Of a stretch of DNA of 5,677 nucleotides, positions 1 through 5,677 are shown one piece after another. The position numbers were made by a program, and so were the translations under genes. Under the pieces are notes generated by a model. That model did no database searches and had not been told where the DNA came from. It saw only the letters and a list, made by a program, of their open reading frames with translations. Every line of letters begins with the position of its first letter. The stretch's first letter is position 1. Location of the stretch: assembly GCA_035546335.1 (NCBI GenBank), contig DATKDP010000021.1, forward strand, positions 1-5,677, given 5' to 3'. This stretch comes from DATKDP01 sp035546335. GTDB taxonomy: Bacteria; Acidobacteriota; Thermoanaerobaculia; Gp7-AA8.

Positions 1-1697
1 CAGTGCACAGAGACGAGCTGACCGCTGCGGGCACGACTCTCGGCACGGTGTCCTACATGTCGCCCGAGCAGGCCCGCGGTCAGGTCACTGACACGCGCAC
101 GGACATCTTTTCCCTCGGGACCGTGCTCTATCAGATGGCAGCGGGGGCCCTCCCCTTTACCGGCGAAACCTCGGCGGTTGTGTTCGATGCGATCCTCAAT
201 CGCGACCCCGTTCCGGTCACGCAGCACAACCCGGCACTTCCTCCGGAGCTCAACCGCATTCTTTCTCAGGCGCTCGAGAAGGATCGCGATCTTCGCTATC
301 AGACGGCAACCGATCTGAAGACTGCTCTCAAACGCCTGCAGCGAGACCTCGATTCCGGTCCGCGTGCATCGCAGTCGAGTGGAAGCCGCTCCGCAGCGGG
401 AGCCACCACCGATGCGCAGCCGATCGCAGTCATGTACTTCGAGAACCTCAGCGGAGTTTCGGAGGACGAATACCTGCGCGACGGAATCACGGAAGACATC
501 ACCACGGAGCTATCGAAGATCAAGGGACTGAAGACCTTCTCGCGCGCCATGGTTCTCGCCTATCGCGATAAGCCCGTCACGGCGGGTCAGATCGGCAAGG
601 ACCTCGGAGCAGCCTACGTTCTCTCAGGCAGCCTGAGGCGTGCGGGCACCAGGCTGCGGATCAACGCGCAGCTCGTCGACGCGACGACCGATTTCCCTCT
701 TTGGACCGAACGATACGACCGCGAGATGAAGGATATCTTCGAGGTGCAGGACGAGATTGCGCAGAAGATCGCGGCAGCGCTGCGAATCACCCTCTCTCCT
801 CAGGAGCAGCAGGCGCTTTCGGCCAAACCGACCGAGAACCTGCAGGCATACGATCTCTTTCTCCGAGGCCGCGACTATGCGCGGCGCGTGGGCCGGCAGG
901 ACATGCTGTTCGCACTGCAGATGTATGAGAACGCCGTGGCACTCGACCCAGGGTTTGCCCTCGCTCATGCCGGCCTGGCGCTGGTCTGTGCGCAGTATTA
1001 CTACTACTTCGAGCGCCAGGAGAAGTGGATCGACCGGGCCATCGCAGCGACGAGAAAGGCCACTGCCACAGGCTCGAACGAGCCCGAGATCCATGCTGCA
1101 GAGGCAGGCCTGTCGTTCGTGGAGGGGCGCTACGACGAGGCGATCGAGAAGATCCGCGGCGCATTGAAGCGCAAGCCCGATCTCGACGGAGGTTACTACC
1201 TGCTGGGACGCTCTCTTTTCGCCTCAGGCCGTTATCAGGAAGTCGTCGACATGACGGAGGAAGCGCTGGCGCACGCGGGAGAAAATTACAACGTCACCGT
1301 GCCGATTCACAACGCACTCGGCTCCCTCGGAAAGAAAGAAGCGCTGAACAACTTCATTCACCGTGAAGTCGAGATATACCAAACGAGCCTGCGCAAGAAT
1401 CCGGAGGATGCGCGCGCCCGCGTTCTGCTCGCGATCATGTACGCGGAGCTCGGGCGCTTCGACGACGCAAAGCGAGAGGCCGACCTCGCGATGATCCTGC
1501 GGCCGGACGATTCAATGATCTTCTACAACACCGCATGCGTCTTCTGCACGATGAACAATAAGAAGGATGCGCTCATCGCCATCAAAAGGGCATGGGAGTC
1601 CGGTTACCGCGACTCGAACTGGACACGCCGGGATCGGAACCTGGCGCTCCTTCTCGGAGATCCGGAATTCGAGAAACTCTATCCGGCGACGGATTGA
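1..1697 (+). CDS. Ser/Thr protein kinase with TolB-N-like and TPR domains, 5'-truncated by window edge
   Basis: The C-terminal 565 or so residues of a PknB-family Ser/Thr kinase. The frame is open to the left edge, so the GTG at 3 is not a true start: the glycine loop, VAIK lysine, HRD and DFG motifs lie upstream. Visible, counting from that GTG: the activation-segment end GTVSYMSPEQ (14-23), the subdomain IX Asp in TDIFSLG (33-39), and the C-lobe through LEKDRDLRYQ (91-100), whose Arg98 is the subdomain XI arginine. A short Ser/Ala-rich polar linker (about 117-138) leads to a TolB-N/FlgO-like domain (about 139-260; IAVMYFENLSG, YLRDGITEDI). TPR-like helices follow from about 282 to 536. The end, GDPEFEKLYP, resembles the usual cap of this kinase group. 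No hydrophobic stretch long enough for a membrane helix is visible, so this part is probably cytosolic and senses or binds partners through the TPRs. The substrate is unknown. Stop TGA at 1695-1697. Confidence 0.93.
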   Translation, partial: VHRDELTAAGTTLGTVSYMSPEQARGQVTDTRTDIFSLGTVLYQMAAGALPFTGETSAVVFDAILNRDPVPVTQHNPALPPELNRILSQALEKDRDLRYQTATDLKTALKRLQRDLDSGPRASQSSGSRSAAGATTDAQPIAVMYFENLSGVSEDEYLRDGITEDITTELSKIKGLKTFSRAMVLAYRDKPVTAGQIGKDLGAAYVLSGSLRRAGTRLRINAQLVDATTDFPLWTERYDREMKDIFEVQDEIAQKIAAALRITLSPQEQQALSAKPTENLQAYDLFLRGRDYARRVGRQDMLFALQMYENAVALDPGFALAHAGLALVCAQYYYYFERQEKWIDRAIAATRKATATGSNEPEIHAAEAGLSFVEGRYDEAIEKIRGALKRKPDLDGGYYLLGRSLFASGRYQEVVDMTEEALAHAGENYNVTVPIHNALGSLGKKEALNNFIHREVEIYQTSLRKNPEDARARVLLAIMYAELGRFDDAKREADLAMILRPDDSMIFYNTACVFCTMNNKKDALIAIKRAWESGYRDSNWTRRDRNLALLLGDPEFEKLYPATD

Positions 1698-1727
1698 ACC
1701 GCCCTACGTCTCGACGATCGACCGAGG

Positions 1728-1733
1728 TATCAT
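1728..1733 (+). promoter_or_regulatory. Possible -10 element (TATCAT) of a leaderless or near-leaderless promoter
   Basis: TATCAT matches four of six bases of the TATAAT consensus and ends 7 nt before the ATG at 1741, which is where a transcript starting at or next to the ATG would place its -10. The gene has no well-placed Shine-Dalgarno: GAGG at 1724-1727 is 13 nt from the ATG, and AGG at 1738-1740 touches it. No good -35 hexamer sits 16-18 nt upstream. This is a weak prediction, helped only by the similar GGTACCAT before the next gene. Confidence 0.25.
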
Positions 1734-1740
1734 CAATAGG

Positions 1741-1992
1741 ATGTCCGACAAGATCAAGGAGACGGCGCCGCAGTGTGGCGATCTTCTCGATCTGCCCGAA
1801 CACGTCGTGGGAGAGATCGTCGACGGAGATCTGTTCCTGTGGATCGTCGACCCTGTCGCGAAGACACTCGAGTCTTTCGTGCTGCACGATGGTTCCTGGA
1901 AGCTCGAGTCGGCTCACGGCGGAGACGAGATTGTGCGGGCTGTGCCATTCGATGCGATCGAGCTCGATCTGTCGGTTCTCTGGCTGGAGTGA
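1741..1992 (+). CDS. Internally deleted Uma2 (DUF820)-family protein, catalytic core missing
   Basis: An intact 83-residue ORF. Uma2 proteins are PD-(D/E)XK-fold putative endonucleases of roughly 180-200 residues, abundant in cyanobacteria, acidobacteria and planctomycetes. Residues 13-31 (GDLLDLPEHVVGEIVDGDL) look like the Uma2 N-terminus, normally LLALPE followed by GEIIDGEL. Residues 33-81 (LWIVDPVAKTLESF, then GGDEIVRAVPFDAIELDLSVLW) look like the C-terminal end that follows the last catalytic strand. The intervening hundred or so residues, which carry the PD and E-x-K nuclease residues, are absent, and the ends are joined in frame between about residues 30 and 33. Only the N-terminal Glu25 of the usual acidic set could remain, so nuclease activity is not expected. 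It lies 43 nt after one kinase gene and 49 nt before another. It may be a decaying remnant, a small protein with a new role, or an assembly artefact. The family match is from memory and is the main uncertainty; the ORF itself is clear. Confidence 0.72.
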   Translation: MSDKIKETAPQCGDLLDLPEHVVGEIVDGDLFLWIVDPVAKTLESFVLHDGSWKLESAHGGDEIVRAVPFDAIELDLSVLWLE

Positions 1993-2035
1993 GGTTGGTT
2001 GCTGCTGATGGAGCCGGCTTTCGTCCACTTCGGGG

Positions 2036-2041
2036 TACCAT
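2036..2041 (+). promoter_or_regulatory. Possible -10 element (TACCAT) abutting the kinase start codon
   Basis: TACCAT directly precedes the GTG at 2042 and sits in GGTACCAT (2034-2041), which differs by one base from GGTATCAT at 1726-1733 before the preceding gene. If it works as a -10, transcription would begin a few bases inside the annotated start, which argues against this reading unless the true start is downstream. The same stretch offers the only ribosome-binding candidate, GGGG at 2032-2035, 6 nt from the GTG, so it may equally be a weak Shine-Dalgarno. Confidence 0.18.
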
Positions 2042-4441
2042 GTGACCATCACTCCTCGAGACCATTCAACGCCTGATGACATCGGTCACTACCGGATCAA
2101 GCAGAAGCTCGGTTCGGGCGGCATGGGAGACGTCTACCTCGCCGAGGATCTGAAACTGCACCGGCCGGTAGCGCTGAAGGTTCTGCCTGCCGGCGTGGCG
2201 GATGATCCGCAGCGAAGACTCCGCTTTCTTCACGAGGCACATGCGGCTTCGGTGCTCAGCCATCCCAACGTCTCCACGATCTACGAAGTCGGCGAAGCGG
2301 ACGGCACGATCTTCATCGCGATGGAGCTCATCGAGGGAAAGACCCTCTCGCAGCTTCGCGAAGGAAGAACGTGCGAGATCGATGAAGTGATCGACATCGC
2401 GATCCAGGCCGCCGACGCACTCGACGAGGCGCACTCCCGCGGCATCGTTCATCGGGACATCAAATCGGGCAACATCATGGTCACCCCGCGCGGCCACGTG
2501 AAAGTGCTCGATTTCGGACTCGCAAAACTCGCGGCCGATGTGGACGTGCAGGACGAGGATACGCGGATCAAAACGAGTCCGGGTCTCATCGTCGGAACGC
2601 CGAACTACATGAGTCCCGAACAGGCGCTGGGGCGCGTTCTCGACCATCGCAGTGATCTTTTCAGCCTCGGGATCGTTCTCTACGAGCTGATTGCCGGACG
2701 ATTGCCGTTCGAAGGGGCGACGACGACCGAGACGATCCAGAAGATCACGAGCTCCCAACCGGATCCGATCGCCCGCTTCAACTATTCGGCGCCTCCCGAG
2801 CTCGAGCGGATCGTCCGGAAGCTCCTCGAAAAGGATCCGGCCCGCAGATATCAGTCGGCACGCGACCTGTTCGTCGACCTCAAGAACCTCAAGCGCGACT
2901 CCAGCTCCGGTGAGATCGCAAAACCGGCGAGGCCGAAGACTGCGATACGAAAGACGGTCTTCGTGGGAGCTGCGCTCGCCGGCGTCCTGGCACTGGCCAT
3001 CACGGCAGCAGTCCTGTTGAAGGGCTCGCGAACCGGATCTGCGGCGATGGACACCATCGACTCGATCGCCGTGATGCCGTTCGTGAACGTCGCGAACGAT
3101 CCCGAGACCGAATACCTCAGCGACGGAATCTCGGAAAGCATCATCAACAACCTCGCCGGCATCTCCTCGCTTCGAGTCATCCCGCGCAGCACGGTGTTCG
3201 GCTACAAAGGAAAGGACACTGCCCTTGCAGAGATCGCGAGCGATCTCGACGTGCGCGCGATCGTTTCGGGTCGCGTGCTGCAGCGCGGAGATGTGCTGAA
3301 TGTGCAGGCGGAGCTGATCGACACGAAGACGAACGCCCAGATCTGGGGCGCGCGCTACGAGCGGAAGCTCACCGACGCGCTGGCGCTGCAGAAGGAGATC
3401 TCGAATGAGATCTCGGCCCGGCTGCGGCCGGCCGGTACGTCCGGTGACGGGAGGACGGCAGCATCGTCGATGACCGATAACGCCGAGGCGTACCAGCTCT
3501 ATCTCAAAGGCCGCCACCACTGGAACAAGCGCACGGCGGAATCGATCGAAAAGGCCCTCGGCTTCTTTCAGCAGGCCGTGGCGACCGAGCCGGACTTCGC
3601 ACTGGCACACGTCGGAGTGGCGGACAGCTTTCTGCTGATGGAAGAATACTCCGACCGCCCCTCCCCCGAAGTCACAGACAAAGCGGAAGTCTCGATCAGG
3701 CGTGCCCTCGCCCTGAACGAGGGGATTGCCGAAGCCCATGCGTCGCTCGGGATGATCCTCGGGAACCGCAGAGACTGGGACAAGTCCGAGGCCGAGTACC
3801 GCCGCGCAATCGAGCTGAACGCCGACTACCCGACCGCCCGTCACTGGTACAGCCGCATGCTGCGCTACCGCGGCAGGCTTGACGAGTCGTATGAGCAAAT
3901 CCTGGTGGCCCAGCGTCTCGATCCGCTGTCGATGGTCATCGGCGCGAATGTCGTCGAAGTCCTGATGTTGATGGGCCGCGATGACGAAGCGCTCGAGACA
4001 GCAGAGAAGTACATGGACATCGACCCGAATTTTCCACAGATGCTCCGCGTTCTGAGCACGCTCCACTCGCAACGTGGTCGTCATCCGGAAGCAATCGCAA
4101 CATCCCTGCGGGCTGTGGAGCTGTCAGGCGGAACTGCCCAACAGACGGCATATCTCGCTGCGGCTTATGCAGACGCGAGACAGCGAGAGCCCGCGCAGGA
4201 GATTTTTCAAAAGCTCGAAAGCCGCGTGATGCGCGGGGAGATCGCTCCCTATTACCTCGCAATCGTCTACCTTGCGCTGGGCGACCGGGACAAGGCGATC
4301 GATGCCCTTGTCCGGTCAGTCGAATCGGGGAGCGGAATGGTCACAGGCATGAATGCCGATGTTCGCCTAACGAGTCTGCGGAGCGATCCCCGCTTCATCG
4401 CCATGGTGGAACGCACGCGCCGTCCCTCCGATCGGGAGTAG
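2042..4441 (+). CDS. Transmembrane Ser/Thr protein kinase with extracytoplasmic TolB-N-like and TPR domains
   Basis: A complete 799-residue PknB-type kinase that should phosphorylate protein Ser/Thr using ATP. The kinase domain spans about 17-285: glycine loop LGSGGMGDVY (23-32), Lys46 of VALK, Glu65 of helix C, catalytic Asp139 in HRDIKSGN (Ser replaces the usual Pro after Lys141), Asn144, DFG at 157-159, GTPNYMSPE at 185-193, and Asp205. All catalytic residues are present, and the HRD arginine suggests activation-loop phosphorylation (T174, T178 or S179). One hydrophobic helix (about 305-326) is preceded by R303-K304, so the kinase faces the cytoplasm. Outside lie a TolB-N/FlgO-like domain (about 338-460; SIAVMPFVNV, YLSDGISESI) and TPR-like units from about 483 to 768, likely the sensory part. 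GTG 2042 is the only possible upstream start: an in-frame TGA lies at 2006-2008. The signal and targets are unknown. Its C-terminal layout matches the kinase encoded at 1-1697, pointing to paralogy. Confidence 0.96.
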   Translation: MTITPRDHSTPDDIGHYRIKQKLGSGGMGDVYLAEDLKLHRPVALKVLPAGVADDPQRRLRFLHEAHAASVLSHPNVSTIYEVGEADGTIFIAMELIEGKTLSQLREGRTCEIDEVIDIAIQAADALDEAHSRGIVHRDIKSGNIMVTPRGHVKVLDFGLAKLAADVDVQDEDTRIKTSPGLIVGTPNYMSPEQALGRVLDHRSDLFSLGIVLYELIAGRLPFEGATTTETIQKITSSQPDPIARFNYSAPPELERIVRKLLEKDPARRYQSARDLFVDLKNLKRDSSSGEIAKPARPKTAIRKTVFVGAALAGVLALAITAAVLLKGSRTGSAAMDTIDSIAVMPFVNVANDPETEYLSDGISESIINNLAGISSLRVIPRSTVFGYKGKDTALAEIASDLDVRAIVSGRVLQRGDVLNVQAELIDTKTNAQIWGARYERKLTDALALQKEISNEISARLRPAGTSGDGRTAASSMTDNAEAYQLYLKGRHHWNKRTAESIEKALGFFQQAVATEPDFALAHVGVADSFLLMEEYSDRPSPEVTDKAEVSIRRALALNEGIAEAHASLGMILGNRRDWDKSEAEYRRAIELNADYPTARHWYSRMLRYRGRLDESYEQILVAQRLDPLSMVIGANVVEVLMLMGRDDEALETAEKYMDIDPNFPQMLRVLSTLHSQRGRHPEAIATSLRAVELSGGTAQQTAYLAAAYADARQREPAQEIFQKLESRVMRGEIAPYYLAIVYLALGDRDKAIDALVRSVESGSGMVTGMNADVRLTSLRSDPRFIAMVERTRRPSDRE

Positions 4442-4536
4442 CGGATTGTCTGAGTGGCGGCCCGGGAGCGCCTTTTGCCCCGGTCGGAATGACGAATCGG
4501 AACCAGCCGCCGTCAGCACTCTCGCGGCGCCGGGGC

Positions 4537-4565
4537 TTGTCTCAACCGCTCATTTCGCCTACCGT
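4537..4565 (+). promoter_or_regulatory. Weak sigma-70-like promoter candidate upstream of the M3 peptidase
   Basis: TTGTCT (4537-4542) and TACCGT (4560-4565) are separated by 17 bp. They match the TTGACA and TATAAT consensus at four and three positions respectively. A start near 4572 would give a leader of about 108 nt. It is the best spaced pair I found in the 238-nt gap, but such matches arise easily by chance. Confidence 0.18.
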
Positions 4566-4568
4566 TCA

Positions 4569-4599
4569 GGGTGGAACCAGCACTCCCGCTGGACCACCT
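4569..4599 (+). promoter_or_regulatory. Stable hairpin in the peptidase upstream region
   Basis: Two stacked perfect stems are visible. GGTGG (4570-4574) pairs with CCACC (4594-4598), and CCAGC (4577-4581) pairs with GCTGG (4588-4592). They are separated by a small AA/A internal loop and closed by a 6-nt loop, with a possible further G-U pair at 4569/4599. That is ten Watson-Crick pairs. No T run follows, so it is not a typical terminator. Its 5' arm includes AGGGTGGAACC, which equals the core of the T-box consensus. Function is unknown; it could be a leader RNA structure or a protein-binding inverted repeat. Confidence 0.4.
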
Positions 4600-4666
4600 C
4601 GTTCGACACACCCCCATCGAGAGCTCCCGCACCTCACGCTCCGATGCAAACTGCACCCGCACACAT

Positions 4667-4670
4667 GAGG
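4667..4670 (+). promoter_or_regulatory. Shine-Dalgarno (GAGG) deciding the M3 peptidase start
   Basis: GAGG, followed by AAA, lies 9 nt before the ATG at 4680. It is the best placed ribosome-binding site in the window and supports this ATG over the in-frame ATG at 4707, which would remove the N-terminal part of the signal peptide. Confidence 0.6.
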
Positions 4671-4679
4671 AAATCACGT

Positions 4680-5677
4680 ATGAGAAACGCCGCCAGCTCG
4701 ATCGGGATGATCGTCCTCGTCATGGTACTCGGATGCAAAACGACCTCTCCCGTGATCCAGGACTCTGCGTCCGACAAACTGCCCGCTCAGGAGAATGTCA
4801 CCGCCGCTTCTGAACCGAACCTGCTGCTCGCCGAATGGACGGGACCCTACAACGGACTGCCTGCCTTCGATCGCATGCTACTGAAGGACCTGAAGTCGGC
4901 GCTCGAAGCAGGAATGGAGAAATCTCTGGCCGAGGTCGACGCGATCGCCGCCAACCCGGAGCCACCCACGTTCGAGAACACGATCGTCGAGATGGACAGA
5001 ACCGGCAAGCAGCTCGATCGGGTCTTCACCTATTACGGGATCTGGTCGGCGAACATGAACTCTCCGGAGTTCCGCGAAATCCAGACTGCGATGATCCCGA
5101 AGCTCTCCGATTACAGATCGAAGATCTCCCAGAACAGTGATCTCTTCGCTCGAATCAAGGCCGTCTACGAAGGTTCCGAATACAAGACGCTGCGGCCCGA
5201 TCAGCAGCGGATGACCTGGCTGACCTACGACGGATTCGCGCGAGGTGGCGCGACCCTCACGGGCGAAGCGAAGCAGCGTTACGCCGAGATCAACAAGCGC
5301 CTCGCCGAGCTGACGACCCGCTTCGCGAACAATGTCCTGAACGACGAGGAGAGCTACGTCACCTATATCTCCGAGGCCCAGCTTTCCGGCCTTCCGGAGG
5401 CATTCGTCCGATCGGCTGCCGCGGCCGCCACACAGCGTGATCGGGAGGGCATGTACGCCATCACCAACACGCGCTCGTCCATGGATCCCTTCCTCACCCT
5501 CTCCGACGAGCGCGGACTGCGCGAACAGGTGTGGCGCACCTACTACGCCCGCGGAGACAACGGCGACGAGTACGACAACAACGCGCTGATTCCCGAGATC
5601 CTCGCGCTCCGCAAAGAGCGTGTCGGCCTCCTCGGATACGACAACTACGCCGACTGGCGCCTCGAGGCCCAGATGGC
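4680..5677 (+). CDS. M3-family zinc metallopeptidase (peptidyl-dipeptidase Dcp type), lipoprotein, 3'-truncated by window edge
   Basis: The first 332 residues of a protein resembling M3 peptidases of the Dcp/oligopeptidase A group, which cleave short peptides; Dcp removes C-terminal dipeptides. Residues 1-19 look like a lipoprotein signal: Arg2, a hydrophobic core (8-17) and lipobox VLGC with Cys19. Position +2 is Lys, not Asp, so outer-membrane sorting is plausible. A polar linker (20-45) follows. Family-like segments are LLLAEWTGPYNGLPAFD (48-64), PPTFENTIVEMDRTGKQLDRV (95-115), YGIWSANMNSPEF (119-131), the helical region YAEINKRLAELTTRFANNVL (201-220), REQVWRTYYARGDNG (281-295) and LALRKERVGLLGYDNYADWR (308-327). 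Full-length members have roughly 680-730 residues, so the HExxH zinc site and stop lie beyond the window and activity cannot be checked. It starts 238 nt after the kinase gene and likely has its own promoter. Dcp type is preferred over OpdA from the pattern at 281-327, but this is by memory. Confidence 0.9.
   Translation, partial: MRNAASSIGMIVLVMVLGCKTTSPVIQDSASDKLPAQENVTAASEPNLLLAEWTGPYNGLPAFDRMLLKDLKSALEAGMEKSLAEVDAIAANPEPPTFENTIVEMDRTGKQLDRVFTYYGIWSANMNSPEFREIQTAMIPKLSDYRSKISQNSDLFARIKAVYEGSEYKTLRPDQQRMTWLTYDGFARGGATLTGEAKQRYAEINKRLAELTTRFANNVLNDEESYVTYISEAQLSGLPEAFVRSAAAAATQRDREGMYAITNTRSSMDPFLTLSDERGLREQVWRTYYARGDNGDEYDNNALIPEILALRKERVGLLGYDNYADWRLEAQM

Noticed and set aside
3..5. GTG at 3 as the start of the first kinase
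   Set aside because: The frame begins in the middle of a kinase activation segment; the catalytic motifs must lie upstream, so the gene is cut by the window edge.
624..1094. Open frame on the - strand opposite the first kinase
   Set aside because: Its codons are in register with the kinase codons, so it is a GC-driven shadow; the translation shows no domain, while the sense strand encodes a clear TolB-N/TPR protein.
1567..1740. Extending the Uma2-like protein upstream to an ATG at 1567
   Set aside because: The extension would overlap the kinase gene by over 100 nt and add residues unlike any Uma2 N-terminus. The ATG at 1741 gives the typical start just before the LLDLPE motif.
1582..2082. 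Open frame on the - strand across the kinase end, the Uma2 remnant and the next kinase start
   Set aside because: It overlaps three better supported + strand coding ends, and its translation has no family resemblance. The Uma2-like reading on the + strand is far more specific.
2066..4084. A 672-codon open frame on the - strand opposite the membrane kinase
   Set aside because: It is exactly in codon register with the kinase, so its stops could only arise from in-frame TTA, CTA or TCA sense codons, which this GC-rich gene rarely uses; it ends at the TCA at 2066-2068. The product is rich in Arg, Asp, Val and His with no recognisable domain.
4456..4476. GGCG...CGCC followed by TTTT as an intrinsic terminator for the kinase gene
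   Set aside because: The stem is only 4 bp with a 9-nt loop and the T run is 4 nt, too weak for a confident terminator.
4571..5140. Small + strand open frames at 4571-4813 and 4835-5140
   Set aside because: They are out of frame with the M3 peptidase reading, which matches its family continuously from 4680 to the window end, and they show no known domain.

Overview
The window looks like a chromosomal fragment from a GC-rich Gram-negative bacterium, most likely an acidobacterium (Acidobacteriota) or a close relative. The inference rests on three things. Two large PknB-type Ser/Thr kinases with a TolB-N-like domain plus TPRs are encoded in one short stretch. There is a Uma2 (DUF820) relative, a family greatly expanded in such genomes. 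There is also a lipoprotein-type M3 peptidase. No marker gene is present, so the phylum is inferred from remembered family resemblance, not proven.

Layout, all on the + strand. Positions 1-1697 hold the 3' part of a Ser/Thr kinase gene: C-lobe from the activation segment onward, TolB-N-like domain, TPRs, and no membrane segment in the part seen. After 43 nt, 1741-1992 encodes an 83-residue protein that joins the N-terminal and C-terminal ends of a Uma2-type nuclease, with the catalytic middle missing. After 49 nt, 2042-4441 is a complete 799-residue receptor-like Ser/Thr kinase: full kinase domain, one transmembrane helix, TolB-N-like domain, TPRs. A 238-nt non-coding gap (4442-4679) holds a hairpin and a weak promoter candidate. 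From 4680 to the window edge is the first 332 residues of a predicted lipoprotein M3 peptidase of the peptidyl-dipeptidase Dcp type, cut off before its zinc site.

How they may work together: the two kinases share a C-terminal layout (TolB-N-like domain, then TPRs) and are probably paralogous signalling proteins. One is apparently cytosolic and the other spans the inner membrane. The short gaps allow co-transcription of the first three genes, but each downstream gene also has a -10-like hexamer just before its start codon. The peptidase probably has its own transcript and is likely unrelated. I found no tRNA, rRNA, CRISPR array, insertion sequence or convincing intrinsic terminator. Nothing here is clearly a new defence or mobile system. 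The most unusual items are the internally deleted Uma2 gene, the topology difference between the two kinases, and the hairpin carrying a T-box-like sequence.
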